NCBI RefSeq assembly: GCF_002196515.1
Contig: NZ_CP018835.1
Coordinates: 2,914,001-2,978,000 of the forward strand
Direction: 5' to 3'
DNA from: Vibrio gazogenes
Lineage (GTDB): Bacteria; Pseudomonadota; Gammaproteobacteria; Enterobacterales; Vibrionaceae
Length of the DNA stretch: 64,000 nucleotides
Part shown: positions 1-9,040 of the stretch, piece by piece
Numbering within the stretch: position 1 is the stretch's first letter
Layout of the letters: the number at the start of each line of letters is the position of its first letter
Made by a program: the position numbers and the translations under genes
Notes under the pieces: model-generated
Databases searched by the model: none
Told to the model about the DNA's origin: nothing
The model's input: only the letters and a program-made list of their open reading frames with translations

Positions 1-1578
1 GCATATTGGAGCATGGAAAATCAAGCCTGGCCGAATCACCGACTGAAGGGGGATTCTCGGGATATGGATTGGTATAAGCAAGGACTGGCATCTGGTTCGG
101 TGAGTATTACGCCACCATATCTTGGATCGTCCAAGCAAAAATACTGGGTCAGTATTCTGGAAAGGATCAAAGGTGGTGTGATCACGACCGATATGGAGCT
201 CGATTTTTTAAGTCAAATTGTTAAGGAATCGAACAAAATCAAGGGTGCTGTTGCGCTTATTCTCGACGAGGATAGCCGGATTTTGGCAACAACATCATCT
301 GCCTTGAAATTGGGTGACGATCTTCGTGATACGCAATGGGGACGTCCTCTGGCTTTACATATGGTCGAGCATGAGTTTAGCCATCTTGGCTATGATCTGA
401 ATGGAATAGACAAGTTGATGTTCTCTCACCGGATTCATTTAGGGCAGAAAAATTGGTATTACATGATCGGTTTGGATAAGTCAGTTGTTTTTAAACAATT
501 AACCGAAGCCAGAAACAGTGCAATTCTTTTCTCATTCCTTGCTTGTCTTGTCAGTGTGATTATCACTTATTTTCTGATTCAGGTACTTTACCGTCCTATT
601 TTATCATTGAAAGAAACGATTCAGGGATTAGCCAGTGGACAAGGTGATTTGACCCAGCGCCTGAAGGTTGAAACGAATGATGATTTAGGCCAGATTTCTC
701 AGGGTGTGAATCAGTTCATTGAAAACCTGCAACATATGATGCTGGAGATTCAAAAGTATTGTCACTCGCTACAAGCGAATGTTGAACATATGCTGAGTCA
801 GTCAGAGAAGAATAGTTCAATTTTGAAAAAGCATGTTTCGGAGACGGAACAGGTTGTCACGGCGATTGAAGAAATGAGTTCGACGGCTGACTCGATGGCG
901 ACGGACGCAGCCAATACAGCCAGCCTCGTGGCGCGTACCAATGAAACCAGTGTAGAATCTCGTGAGATCATTGATCGTTCAAAAGAGACGGTTTCAGCGC
1001 TGATTGATGATGTGGAACATTCTGTTAGCGATGTACATAATATGACGGTCGAAACCCAGAAAATTAATGAAATACTGAGTGTGATTGGGGAAATTGCAGA
1101 GCAAACGAATTTACTGGCTTTGAATGCTGCAATTGAAGCGGCCCGGGCAGGGGAACAAGGGCGAGGATTTGCTGTTGTTGCAGATGAAGTGCGTAGCCTT
1201 GCCAGCCGAACCAAAGATAGTACCACTGAAGTTGAGCTAGCGCTGAAGAGTCTTGCCAATGGTAACCACGCGGTGGTCAATTCGATGGAACATACACGGA
1301 CGCGTTGTCAGGAGACCGCAGAAGGTGCCGGGCAGGCGGCAGATAGTTTGGAAGTCATCTCCCGACATGTCATGGATATTAATGATCTGAGCTCTCAAAT
1401 TGCGACCGCAGCTGAGGAGCAAAGCTGTGTGACTCAAGAGCTGAGCCGCAATATGTCGGCAATTAATGATATGGTTGTTGAACTGGAGTCGATTGGGGTG
1501 CAGTCGGTGTCCGATATGGGCGATATTGCGGATATCAATAACAGTCTGACGGCAATTGTCTCGCGTTTTAAACTGTAA
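1..1578 (+). CDS. Methyl-accepting chemotaxis protein, 5' end outside window
   Basis: This is a transmembrane chemoreceptor that would signal to CheA/CheW; the ligand is unknown. The reading frame is open through base 1, so the first membrane segment and part of the sensor domain are missing. What remains reads as the end of a periplasmic double-Cache sensor ([17 protein letters not shown] is the typical Cache motif), one membrane segment (about residues 169-192 counted from the Met at base 13), a HAMP linker, and a long cytoplasmic coiled coil. The coiled coil carries the conserved hairpin tip [18 protein letters not shown]. There is no C-terminal NWETF-like CheR tether. A terminator follows directly, so the transcript ends here. 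Family assignment is certain; specificity is not. Confidence 0.96.
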   Translation, partial: AYWSMENQAWPNHRLKGDSRDMDWYKQGLASGSVSITPPYLGSSKQKYWVSILERIKGGVITTDMELDFLSQIVKESNKIKGAVALILDEDSRILATTSSALKLGDDLRDTQWGRPLALHMVEHEFSHLGYDLNGIDKLMFSHRIHLGQKNWYYMIGLDKSVVFKQLTEARNSAILFSFLACLVSVIITYFLIQVLYRPILSLKETIQGLASGQGDLTQRLKVETNDDLGQISQGVNQFIENLQHMMLEIQKYCHSLQANVEHMLSQSEKNSSILKKHVSETEQVVTAIEEMSSTADSMATDAANTASLVARTNETSVESREIIDRSKETVSALIDDVEHSVSDVHNMTVETQKINEILSVIGEIAEQTNLLALNAAIEAARAGEQGRGFAVVADEVRSLASRTKDSTTEVELALKSLANGNHAVVNSMEHTRTRCQETAEGAGQAADSLEVISRHVMDINDLSSQIATAAEEQSCVTQELSRNMSAINDMVVELESIGVQSVSDMGDIADINNSLTAIVSRFKL

Positions 1579-1639
1579 GATCGCGATTGTCGGATACTGA
1601 GTCGATATAACAGGTTCGGCAACCGAGCTCGATATGAAT

Positions 1640-1668
1640 AAAAACCGAAGCTTCTGCTTCGGTTTTTT
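1640..1668 (+). terminator. Rho-independent terminator after the chemoreceptor
   Basis: An 8-bp stem ACCGAAGC/GCTTCGGT with a TTCT loop is followed by six T. It lies about 60 bases past the receptor stop codon. Confidence 0.9.
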
Positions 1669-1757
1669 GAACCAGACAAAAGACTTTCAAGTGCATATTT
1701 TTGCACCTGCTGATATGATGCTTAAAAAATTCAACCTCACGTCAGACAAGGCTCTCA

Positions 1758-2111
1758 ATGGATAAAGTGCAATTTTCCGTCGGTCATATCACCTTCTTCT
1801 ATCAGCTGACGCCTGAGCAGCAAAAATTGGCTTCGTTAACAGAAACAACGACACTTGACCTCAGTGAGTGGCCCCTGTTTTCTGAACAGTTTACCAGTGC
1901 GATTCAATCCGCTATTCCTGATGAATTGAAGTTACCGACGGAGAAGCAATTAAATTATGCACGGCGTATTGCCTCGGACCTGAAGGTTGAACTCCCTGAC
2001 GGTTATCAAGATAGTGCTCTGATTTGTCTGGCATTTTTTGCTGAGCATAAACCAGCCCATGATCGGATGCTGGCCATCTATAAGGGCATCAAAGGTAATT
2101 TATTGGGATAA
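1758..2111 (+). CDS. Conserved small protein of unknown function
   Basis: This 117-residue protein has no signal peptide or membrane segment. I do not recognise a named family. Near residues 60-83 it has a stretch PTEKQLNYARRIASDLKVEL, reminiscent of the short PTxKQLxxAxxIAxxLgvxLP motif seen in some nucleic-acid-related proteins; that likeness is weak and no function follows from it. The gene is monocistronic, between the receptor terminator and the convergent DUF4250/yaeP pair. ATG start; its codon use looks like that of the neighbours. It is likely a real gene, because the frame is well filled and no competing frame is convincing. Confidence 0.75.
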   Translation: MDKVQFSVGHITFFYQLTPEQQKLASLTETTTLDLSEWPLFSEQFTSAIQSAIPDELKLPTEKQLNYARRIASDLKVELPDGYQDSALICLAFFAEHKPAHDRMLAIYKGIKGNLLG

Positions 2112-2196
2112 ATCGATGACGGAAAGGGGATTACGTATTTGCTTCCCGTCAATTTGTCACGGAATCAGAATTGATCGCAGCAGTGAACGCCTCCCG

Positions 2197-2391
2197 TTAA
2201 CGGAACTGTCCGACCTCAGGAAGGAATTCAAATCCAGCGCTCGCAAGACGGTCAATCAACGCTTGTTTATCGAGTTCGTAATAAGATGCAAGCTGATCCA
2301 GATCTCCGGCAAAATCATCCCGTAACTTCGTATTGACTAAACTGAATAGTAGAATCGGATCCATCGTGGCAAAGTTGGCAAGATTCATCAT
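2197..2391 (-). CDS. DUF4250 family small protein
   Basis: This 64-residue protein matches the DUF4250 pattern (starts [20 protein letters not shown], with an acidic middle and a hydrophobic C-terminal half). Its function is unknown. The start codon overlaps the yaeP stop by four bases (ATGA), so the two are translationally coupled and co-transcribed. No catalytic motif is visible. Confidence 0.85.
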   Translation of the reverse strand: MMNLANFATMDPILLFSLVNTKLRDDFAGDLDQLASYYELDKQALIDRLASAGFEFLPEVGQFR

Positions 2392-2594
2392 TTATCCTCA
2401 AAGTCTGAAATCAATAAGTTGGCAGCAGCGAAGGCGGCTTGCTCACGCGTTTCCAGTGGGAGGGATACATCGGCAGCGATACTGTTGAGCGCGCGCAGAG
2501 CACAACTGATCGCCTGAGGGATGTAAGCCTGATCACCACTACCAATCTGGGCGTATCGCTCACGGATTAAATCACAGCAATCGTATACTTTCAT
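2388..2594 (-). CDS. yaeP: YaeP family protein (UPF0253)
   Basis: This 68-residue soluble protein of unknown role aligns along its length with E. coli YaeP (CxLIRERYAxIxSGDxxYxPxAxxCALxxLN, ending [13 protein letters not shown]). AAGGA eight bases before the ATG fixes the start. As in E. coli, it lies close to proS and trmO, though here it is downstream of proS on the same strand and separated from it by a terminator. Confidence 0.92.
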   Translation of the reverse strand: MKVYDCCDLIRERYAQIGSGDQAYIPQAISCALRALNSIAADVSLPLETREQAAFAAANLLISDFEDK

Positions 2595-2633
2595 AATAGG
2601 TATCCTTGCAGTTGTTGTTGGGTCAAGCCAATG

Positions 2634-2659
2634 AAAAAGGGTTGCCAGAGCAACCCTTT
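2634..2659 (-). terminator. Terminator of proS
   Basis: A 10-bp stem AAAGGGTTGC/GCAACCCTTT with a four-base loop is followed on the minus strand by five T. It lies 15 bases past the proS stop codon and before yaeP. Confidence 0.88.
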
Positions 2660-2674
2660 CGTACCAGCCAACCG

Positions 2675-4393
2675 TTATCGAGTGAGCTGAGTCTGAAGAT
2701 GGGCGACAACATCACCCATCGATACGGACGTTTTTTCACCGGACCGACGGTTTTTATATTCGAAATTGCCTTCATCCATACTGCGGTCACCGATAATGAT
2801 CATGTGTGGAATCCCGATCAGTTCCATATCGGAAAACATCACGCCGGGGCGCTCTTTACGATCATCAAACAAGACATCAATGCCTTGTGCTTGTAAGTCA
2901 GCGTATAATTTTTCTGCGGCTTCTTGAACACGCTCGGATTTGTGCATATTCATCGGTACAATCACGACTTCAAACGGTGCAATAGCGTCCGGCCAGATAA
3001 TACCATTCTGGTCATTATTCTGCTCGATTGAGGCAGCAACAACCCGTGTACATCCGATCCCGTAGCACCCCATTTCCATGGTAACGCTCTTACCATCCGG
3101 GCCCAACACATTGGCTTTCATTGATTCTGAATAGTTAGTGCCCAACTGGAAGATGTGGCCGACTTCAATGCCTCGTTTTAGAAGGAGCGTACCTTGTCCG
3201 CATGGACTTGGGTCGCCTTCCACGACATTACGCAGATCGGCAACTTGCCCGAGTTCAACGTCACGTCCCCAGTTAATCCCGAAGTAGTGTTTATCATCGA
3301 TGTTCGCACCTGCCGCAAAGTTGCTCATCACCGCAACGGAACGGTCAACCACACAGGGTAATTTCAGACCGACAGGCCCTAAAGAGCCCGGCCCTGCGCC
3401 GATAAGTTCTCGAATCTCTTCTTCGGTGGCAAACGTCAGTGGCGCTGCAACTTCAGGTAGATTTTCTGCTTTCACTTCATTCAGCTCATGATCACCGCGA
3501 ACCAACAAGGCAATAATGGGAGCTTCAACATGATCTGATGCTTTGACGTAAAGTGTTTTGATCGTCTTTTCAATCGGCAAATTAAACTGTTCAACCAACT
3601 GGGCGATGGTTTTGGCATCCGGCGTATCGACCAGCGTCATTGTCTGTGTCGGTTCCGCTCGTGTTGTTGTCGGAGCCAGCGCTTCTGCCTTTTCAAGGTT
3701 GGCTGCGTAATCTGACTCAGTTGAGAAGGCAATTAAATCTTCACCGCTTTCAGCCAGAACGTGGAATTCTTGTGAGCCACTGCCACCGATAGCACCGGAA
3801 TCAGCTAACACAGGGCGGAAATCGAGCCCCATACGATTGAAAATATTACAGTAAGCGGTATGCATATCCTGATAGGTTGCTTCCAGACTTTCCCGATCGA
3901 TATGGAAAGAGTATGCGTCTTTCATGATGAATTCTCGTGAACGCATGACACCGAAACGGGGACGAACTTCATCACGGAATTTCGTTTGAATCTGATACAA
4001 ACTCAAAGGCAACTGTTTATAGGATTTGACTTCGTTACGAATCATATCGGTGATGACTTCTTCATGAGTCGGTCCCAGTACAAACGGTCGGTCATGGCGG
4101 TCTGCAATCCGCAGTAATTCAGGGCCGAATTTATCCCAACGGCCGGTTTCTTGCCAAAGCTCCGAAGGTTGAACGACCGGCATCAGTGTTTCTACAGCGC
4201 CGGCTTTATTCATTTCTTCCCGAATAATATTCTCGACTTTACGCAGCACACGCAGTCCGGTCGGTAACCAAGTATAAAGGCCGGAAGCGAGTTTCCGAAT
4301 CATACCAGCCCGTAGCATGAGCTGATGGCTGACGATTTCTGCGTCGTTTGGTGTCTCCTTCAATGTTGAAAGAAGATATTTACTGGTACGCAT
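2675..4393 (-). CDS. proS: Prolyl-tRNA synthetase
   Basis: ProS charges tRNA-Pro with proline in the cytoplasm. The 572 residues match the E. coli-type (bacterial, with editing insert) enzyme end to end: a class II core with motif 2 [19 protein letters not shown], the INS editing domain (about residues 225-405) that removes misloaded alanine, motif 3 with GCYGIGCTR, and the anticodon-binding domain at the C-terminus. I place the start at [15 protein letters not shown], the conserved N-terminus, rather than four codons upstream; GGA lies eight bases before this ATG. It is likely transcribed alone, since trmO ends about 90 bases upstream and a terminator follows. Confidence 0.98.
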   Translation of the reverse strand: MRTSKYLLSTLKETPNDAEIVSHQLMLRAGMIRKLASGLYTWLPTGLRVLRKVENIIREEMNKAGAVETLMPVVQPSELWQETGRWDKFGPELLRIADRHDRPFVLGPTHEEVITDMIRNEVKSYKQLPLSLYQIQTKFRDEVRPRFGVMRSREFIMKDAYSFHIDRESLEATYQDMHTAYCNIFNRMGLDFRPVLADSGAIGGSGSQEFHVLAESGEDLIAFSTESDYAANLEKAEALAPTTTRAEPTQTMTLVDTPDAKTIAQLVEQFNLPIEKTIKTLYVKASDHVEAPIIALLVRGDHELNEVKAENLPEVAAPLTFATEEEIRELIGAGPGSLGPVGLKLPCVVDRSVAVMSNFAAGANIDDKHYFGINWGRDVELGQVADLRNVVEGDPSPCGQGTLLLKRGIEVGHIFQLGTNYSESMKANVLGPDGKSVTMEMGCYGIGCTRVVAASIEQNNDQNGIIWPDAIAPFEVVIVPMNMHKSERVQEAAEKLYADLQAQGIDVLFDDRKERPGVMFSDMELIGIPHMIIIGDRSMDEGNFEYKNRRSGEKTSVSMGDVVAHLQTQLTR

Positions 4394-4485
4394 GATGGTA
4401 TCCATTCATTAAGTTATACAACAACCCTCGGTTGATTTGAGGGCGCATTAAATTAGCCGTCAATAATATCAGTCATTTTCGTTTG

Positions 4486-5193
4486 TCAAAAGCGTTCTAT
4501 TGCGGTAACCGTGATGATCGACTGACTGACATTGAATTTGACGTTGAGATCGAACAAATTCACCGCATACTCTTTCTCATCAGGTTTGCCTTTTTTATAA
4601 GCCGGACGAGGATCCTGCGCTAAAACCTGAGTAATGACGGCTTCAATTTCATTGACACGAGGATGGGCGGCAAGTGATTGGCGCGCAGCATCACTGAAGC
4701 GGACATCTGTCGATGTCGGTTCGCTGTCAGCATATCCGCCGTGGGCATGTTCAATTCGGTCAGCATAAGGGAGGTAAGGTTTAATATCGATAATCGGCGT
4801 CCCATCGACTAAATCAACGCTGCCGATATCGAGCCATGTTTGGTTGCCTTCCTGACGGATATTATGTAATTCAACCGCTGACATACCAATGCCGTTGGGG
4901 CGAAAGGTTGAGCGGGATGCAAAGACACCGATACGTTCGTTACCGCCAAGTCGGGGTGGACGGACGGTTGGTTTCCAGCCGGCACTGAGATTCTGATCGA
5001 ATAAGAACAAGAGCCACAGATGGCTGAATTGTTCGATACCCCGGACTGAATCCGGACAGTTTGCGTCACCTATCAGTTGAATTTGAGCGGTAGCCGCCGG
5101 GACCAGCCGGGGTTGTCGTGGTACCGCAAATTTCTCTTTGTAAGGACTATGAATGATGCCAATCGGTGTGAGCGTATGATCATTTGGTGTCAT
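4486..5193 (-). CDS. trmO: tRNA (t6A37 N6)-methyltransferase TrmO (TsaA/YaeB)
   Basis: TrmO methylates N6 of threonylcarbamoyladenosine at position 37 of tRNA-Thr using S-adenosylmethionine. The 235-residue sequence shows the family beta-barrel start ([20 protein letters not shown]), the [19 protein letters not shown] block, [20 protein letters not shown] and [16 protein letters not shown]. The length equals that of the E. coli protein. Its ATG overlaps the yaiI stop by four bases, so it is the last gene of a three-gene unit with yaiI and the small coiled-coil gene. The proS-trmO neighbourhood is the same as in enteric bacteria. Confidence 0.95.
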   Translation of the reverse strand: MTPNDHTLTPIGIIHSPYKEKFAVPRQPRLVPAATAQIQLIGDANCPDSVRGIEQFSHLWLLFLFDQNLSAGWKPTVRPPRLGGNERIGVFASRSTFRPNGIGMSAVELHNIRQEGNQTWLDIGSVDLVDGTPIIDIKPYLPYADRIEHAHGGYADSEPTSTDVRFSDAARQSLAAHPRVNEIEAVITQVLAQDPRPAYKKGKPDEKEYAVNLFDLNVKFNVSQSIITVTAIERF

Positions 5194-5660
5194 GATTTCG
5201 GCCCTGACGCCGCCCGAGTTGACTTGGCTAAAATCCGGTCAAGATGGTTGGCAAAGTCACGGCGTTCAGCCTGACTCATGACTGGTGGACCGCCGGTTTG
5301 AACACCGCTGGCACGCATGGTTTCCATAAAATCGCGCATGGTGAGTCTGGCTTTAATTGTGTCAAGGGTAAACCAGTCGCCACGCGGACTTAATGCCATG
5401 GCTTGATGCGCCAAAATTTCACTGGCAAGCGGAATGTCGGATGTGATCACCAGATCATCCGCGGCAACCCGGCGGACGATTTCGTTGTCGGCAACATCAA
5501 AACCGCTTTCTACTTGTAAGAAGCGGATATTGTCGCGACGGGGTAGCGGAATCGCGTGGTTCGCAACAAAAGTACATGAGACTCCGGTACGTTCGACAGC
5601 CCGTAGGATGACTTCCCGGATGACTTTCGGACAGGCGTCGGCATCGACCCATATATTCAT
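5190..5660 (-). CDS. yaiI: YaiI/YqxD family protein (UPF0178)
   Basis: This 156-residue soluble protein belongs to UPF0178, a PIN-like fold with a conserved acidic site (starts [17 protein letters not shown]; later [11 protein letters not shown] and [19 protein letters not shown]). A nuclease-like activity is suspected for the family from fold and acidic residues, but I know of no proven substrate. It overlaps genes on both sides by four bases, so expression is coupled with the small coiled-coil protein upstream and trmO downstream. Confidence 0.93.
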   Translation of the reverse strand: MNIWVDADACPKVIREVILRAVERTGVSCTFVANHAIPLPRRDNIRFLQVESGFDVADNEIVRRVAADDLVITSDIPLASEILAHQAMALSPRGDWFTLDTIKARLTMRDFMETMRASGVQTGGPPVMSQAERRDFANHLDRILAKSTRAASGPKS

Positions 5661-5956
5661 AATTTATGACCTGACTGTTGTTCTAGTTGTGCGATACGGG
5701 AGACAAGATCAGCAACTTGCTGTTCAAGCCGGGCAATTCTTTGTTCGGTTGCAGATGACGCTGAAGACTCAACCGCAATCTCAACTTTGGGGATGTGCTG
5801 GGATGATTTCCAGCGTTTGATGGTAGTGACAATGGCGGGAATAGGTATTTTGGCACTCAGTCGCGCTTTGATCAGTGCGACCGTCGGTTCCTTGCCTTCG
5901 TTGACTAATTGTAAAATCACAGATTCAAGCTCTTGTGATATGTCTTTTGTCAGCAT
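5657..5956 (-). CDS. Small coiled-coil protein with KfrA-like N-terminus
   Basis: This 99-residue protein is the first gene of the unit with yaiI and trmO (four-base overlap with yaiI). Residues 1-52 ([20 protein letters not shown], then [20 protein letters not shown]) resemble the winged-helix N-terminal segment of KfrA-type DNA-binding proteins. Residues 68-95 form a short heptad coiled coil ([20 protein letters not shown]). A small dimeric DNA-binding protein is a reasonable guess, but I do not recognise a named family and the KfrA likeness is by eye only. The ATG is preceded by AAGGAT. Confidence 0.75.
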   Translation of the reverse strand: MLTKDISQELESVILQLVNEGKEPTVALIKARLSAKIPIPAIVTTIKRWKSSQHIPKVEIAVESSASSATEQRIARLEQQVADLVSRIAQLEQQSGHKL

Positions 5957-6043
5957 AAATATCCTTTTTTGAGGCCTTCAATGTAAGTGCTGTCATGGCA
6001 CGATTTTACGCTGGATAACGCTGCAACAAAAGTGCTAATTGGT

Positions 6044-6063
6044 TTGTAAGAGATCGCTTACAA
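6044..6063. promoter_or_regulatory. GacA/VarA/UvrY response-regulator box upstream of csrB
   Basis: A perfect inverted repeat TGTAAG-N6-CTTACA is extended by one more matched pair to 20 bases. It equals the site bound by the GacA/UvrY/VarA response regulator upstream of csrB-type RNAs. Its centre is about 120 bases before the predicted csrB start. Confidence 0.93.
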
Positions 6064-6141
6064 GTGTTGTGAGATATAGCGGTATTTGTTATGGAGTAAA
6101 TACTCCAATGTTGGTTAATCGATTGATTAATATGAGTTTTG

Positions 6142-6168
6142 TTGGATTAAGAACGGATTGTCTATAAA
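6142..6168 (+). promoter_or_regulatory. Predicted csrB promoter
   Basis: TTGGAT and TATAAA are separated by 15 bases. The spacing is short, as expected for an activator-dependent promoter. The predicted start of transcription is near 6175, just before the GGA-rich region begins. Confidence 0.55.
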
Positions 6169-6174
6169 GTAAGC

Positions 6175-6656
6175 TGACCAGTGTGTTGTCGGAAAAATGC
6201 AAACGTCGTACATTGAAGAGGTCGGCAGGGAACGACATGGATAAAAGCATTAAGGATGATGTCTTCGGGAATGAAGATGAATGTTAGGGATGCATTCAGG
6301 CTGGAGTGCTGAGGACAGCGTAAGGAAGCGATAACAGGCGTGATGTCTGTTGCAGGAAGCGTACAATAGTCACGTTGAACCATCATCACTTTGCTTGGCA
6401 TCATTTTGAATAAAATGATATCAGCGTGATTGGTAACCATCAGGATGATGAAGGAAACCGCTTAAGGACGAGTGATGTGTACTGGATACAGGATATCCAG
6501 TGTTATGGACAACTAAGGACACCGCTTGGATGCGATGCAGCAAGGATTGGTTGAAGGATTAGCCTTCGTTATGGATGATGCAGGGAGCTCTTATTGGTGG
6601 CCGGAGTGCTACTGTTAAGACTGAGCCCCGATGCCGTTATGGTGTCGGGGCTTTCC
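6175..6656 (+). ncRNA. csrB: CsrB-family regulatory RNA
   Basis: CsrB RNAs bind and sequester the translational regulator CsrA through many GGA motifs in loops. Between 6191 and 6604 there are 23 GGA triplets, about three times the chance number, mostly in the forms AGGA, AGGGA and ATGGA, and many sit between short inverted repeats. No convincing protein is coded on either strand. A perfect GacA box lies upstream and a strong terminator ends the transcript. In E. coli csrB also lies next to yqcC and truC, which here are about 2 kb downstream. The size, about 480 bases, is a little above that of described Vibrio Csr RNAs, so the 5' end is uncertain. Vibrios usually carry several copies; only one is in this window. 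Confidence 0.93.
6624..6656 (+). terminator. Terminator of csrB
   Basis: The stem AGCCCCGA/TCGGGGCT is extended by two G-U and two C-G pairs to 12 bp, with a five-base loop, and is followed by CTTTCC. The T run is short but the stem is strong. Confidence 0.85.
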
Positions 6657-6775
6657 GCTATCTCCATTCCGAGACTGACAGCCACGATATTTGTAAATTG
6701 AATCAATCTTTATTGGTTTAACATTGACGTTCGCAGCGAATGATCGGGTTCGGGCGAACGGAACAAGGATGAATT

Positions 6776-7285
6776 GTGACAATAGCAACGCAAAGAATGC
6801 TTTTGCTGCCTTATACGGATGAATATGAGTTCGATTTTCTATCGCTGTTATGCACTCCGGGAAACCGGTTGTTTCATCAACAGCCATTTAGTGTGTCCAG
6901 TGCCCGGGCAAAGTTTCATCAGGTTTTAGCGGATTCAAATATTTACGCGATGGCCATTGTTGAGAATCAAAATCGTGAATATATGGGACACCTTGCTTTA
7001 GATTTACATGAAAAAGACGTCGGAGAGCTCCAGTTTATTCTCAGCCGTCTTTATTGGGGCAAGGGTTATGGTACAGAGGCATTAAGTGCTTTCTTACAAA
7101 ATGTATCTTTACGCTTCTCATTGAAAAAAATCCGTATTTTCGTCAATGAACAGAACCAGCCAGCGGTCGCTTTAATGCGGAAACTAGGGTTTGTTTCCCG
7201 CCCTTCATTATCGCAAACCCCAGAGACGCTCTATGAGTATCAACTCACAGTCGATGGACCGGCACAAAAAATTTGGCAGGGCTGA
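6776..7285 (+). CDS. GNAT family N-acetyltransferase
   Basis: This 169-residue cytoplasmic protein looks like the RimJ/RimL-type branch of the GNAT fold: N-terminal TQRMLLLPYTDEYEFDFLSL, the acetyl-CoA loop region LYWGKGYGTEALSAFLQ (Q/RxxGxG/A equivalent), and NEQNQPAVALMRKLGF near the end. It would transfer an acetyl group from acetyl-CoA to an amine; the target cannot be told. The start is GTG, supported by AAGGATG eight bases before it. Its 3' end overlaps the convergent DUF3301 gene by 41 bases. Confidence 0.88.
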   Translation: MTIATQRMLLLPYTDEYEFDFLSLLCTPGNRLFHQQPFSVSSARAKFHQVLADSNIYAMAIVENQNREYMGHLALDLHEKDVGELQFILSRLYWGKGYGTEALSAFLQNVSLRFSLKKIRIFVNEQNQPAVALMRKLGFVSRPSLSQTPETLYEYQLTVDGPAQKIWQG

Positions 7286-7538
7286 ATCGAATCATATCCA
7301 AATACCCTTCATAGCAATCATCTCCCAAGGATGAAAACTCGAATGTGTATCTGGTATGCCAGTACCAGCGACGTTGTTCATCAACAAGACGGTGTCTGAA
7401 CGTAATACTGACCACTTGTAGTTCCAGTTGACGACACTTTCTTTCTATCGTTTGTCTGGCAATTTCGGCTTGGCGCCGTTGTTGCCAGAACAAGAAGCAG
7501 CCAAAGCAAACCAAGAAAATTAGCATCAAGTCCTGCAT
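7245..7538 (-). CDS. DUF3301 family membrane-anchored protein
   Basis: This 97-residue protein has one N-terminal hydrophobic segment (DLMLIFLVCFGCFLFW, residues 3-18) and then a basic, Arg/Gln-rich region and a beta-rich C-terminal part (YWHTRYTFEFSSLGDDCYEG). It matches DUF3301, a family of unknown function in vibrios and relatives. It starts three bases after the DUF3549 stop, so the two are co-transcribed. The 3' end runs 41 bases into the opposing acetyltransferase gene. Confidence 0.87.
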   Translation of the reverse strand: MQDLMLIFLVCFGCFLFWQQRRQAEIARQTIERKCRQLELQVVSITFRHRLVDEQRRWYWHTRYTFEFSSLGDDCYEGYLDMIRFSPAKFFVPVHRL

Positions 7539-7541
7539 GGC

Positions 7542-8582
7542 TTATCGGCTTCTGGTTTGTTGCTGGAGCGTTACCAGCGCGGTTGTTAGTTCTTCAGATG
7601 CTGTGCTATGCAGTAATGGCAATAAGATGACCCTCAACTCAGGAAGCATCACTAAATCGGCAAAGAGTTGATTGAACAGTGTCTGCTGACCGGTTTGAGC
7701 CAGTCGGGTCAAGAACAGTTCAGCCTGCTGTGGTTGAGTGAGTGCTGACCAACTGCGACCGGCAATCCCGATCAATATTTCTGCATGACACAGGTGTGGC
7801 TGTGCCAACAGGCTGGCAACAGTTTCCTCCAATTGTTTACCTGGTGCGCCGGATAAGGCTCGGAGTAAGGCTGAGAGAAAGAACAGGTCAGGGGACGCTT
7901 GCTGCATTTGTTCATGCACCATCGCTTGCAATTTATTGGCAATTTTTTCGGTCAGAGGCGTGTGTTCCAAAGCACCTAACAGGGCGTAGCAAGGCTCTGA
8001 CGGGAGATGATTGAAAGCTTTCAGCAGACTGGGTGCATTTTGTTCCTGTCCTAGTCGAGCGCAAATATCTGTGATGCCCTGTAACCCGATGGTTTGCCAA
8101 TTGTTCCAACCGAGATTTCCCTGAAAATAGCATTGTGCATGTTCATAGTATTGACTGGCTGGTAATTTGAGCATTGCTTTCACCTGACTATGAAATACTG
8201 CCATTTTTTCTTCCGGTGGCGTGAAAGTATAAGGATTGTTAGCCAGTTTCTGTTGTTGCGCTTCCGTCAGATTCTGATGAATCCGAGTCCCCATTGCTTC
8301 CAGCATAAAGCGAATGAACTCACTGATGTCTGTCGGTTGTAGTCGACCTCTTTCATCCAGTTCAAACTGCAAAAACCAAATCCAGGGCTGTTTCGTTTCA
8401 TTCCAGTAAACAATTGCCAGCCGAGCCATTCGCTGGAGTGGATAAGGGTAAGGTTGCTGTGCCTGTTCTATTCTGGCAAAACTCTCCGAAGCAATGGGTT
8501 GAATGCGACGTCCGAGGTCAACAACCTGATATTGGCAGCCACTTTGCTTCAGGAGTTCGGTCAGCGTATATATTGTTTTCAT
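7542..8582 (-). CDS. DUF3549 family protein
   Basis: This soluble protein of about 346 residues is largely alpha-helical, Gln- and Leu-rich, and consistent with DUF3549. Its function is unknown. I chose the ATG giving MKTIYTLTELLKQSG because that is where the family likeness starts; the frame is open 18 codons further up. It is the first gene of the DUF3549-DUF3301 pair and is divergent from yqcC, with about 140 bases between them. Confidence 0.85.
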   Translation of the reverse strand: MKTIYTLTELLKQSGCQYQVVDLGRRIQPIASESFARIEQAQQPYPYPLQRMARLAIVYWNETKQPWIWFLQFELDERGRLQPTDISEFIRFMLEAMGTRIHQNLTEAQQQKLANNPYTFTPPEEKMAVFHSQVKAMLKLPASQYYEHAQCYFQGNLGWNNWQTIGLQGITDICARLGQEQNAPSLLKAFNHLPSEPCYALLGALEHTPLTEKIANKLQAMVHEQMQQASPDLFFLSALLRALSGAPGKQLEETVASLLAQPHLCHAEILIGIAGRSWSALTQPQQAELFLTRLAQTGQQTLFNQLFADLVMLPELRVILLPLLHSTASEELTTALVTLQQQTRSR

Positions 8583-8719
8583 AAGTTCCATTCTTTTCAG
8601 GCTCATGTTGTCGAAGAGGATTCCTATCGGAATCACTGAATCTTAGCCTCTGGGATAAGTTTAGTTTTGTCTCCAATACATGGTACCCTATCTGCCGATT
8701 TCAAGTCGTTTTTTTCTTT

Positions 8720-9040
8720 ATGTCAAAATATTATCAGTTAAATCAATCACTCAATGAACTCGAAGCGTGTCTCAAAATGCGACAGCTATGGCAGAACAGA
8801 CCGCCATCAGTGCAGGCTTTGTCGAGTCGGCAGCCATTTGCTGTGGATACACTATTACCGGAACAGTGGCTACAGTGGATTTTTATTCCGCAAATGCGAC
8901 AACGGATAGCTGAAGCAGCACCCGTTCCGAGTGGTTTTGAAATGACGCCATACTTTAGTGAAGTCTGGCGAGATAATCCGGGTTATCAGCCTGTGATTGC
9001 TACATTAATCAAGATTGAGGAGCACTGTCGTGGTGCTTGA
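8720..9040 (+). CDS. yqcC: YqcC family protein (DUF446)
   Basis: This 106-residue all-helical cytoplasmic protein of unknown function has the DUF446 pattern LxxLExxLKxxxLW, PFAVDTLLPEQWLQWIFIPQ and FxMxPYF. It is followed by truC with an 11-base overlap, the same pair as in E. coli, where yqcC-truC also sits beside csrB. Confidence 0.93.
   Translation: MSKYYQLNQSLNELEACLKMRQLWQNRPPSVQALSSRQPFAVDTLLPEQWLQWIFIPQMRQRIAEAAPVPSGFEMTPYFSEVWRDNPGYQPVIATLIKIEEHCRGA

Noticed and set aside
2038..2325. 95-codon plus-strand frame after the 117-residue protein
   Set aside because: It overlaps that gene in another frame and runs antisense into DUF4250; no likeness to any family.
6162..6440. 92-codon open frame on the minus strand
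   Set aside because: It lies antisense to the csrB RNA, has no family likeness and a composition forced by the GGA repeats.
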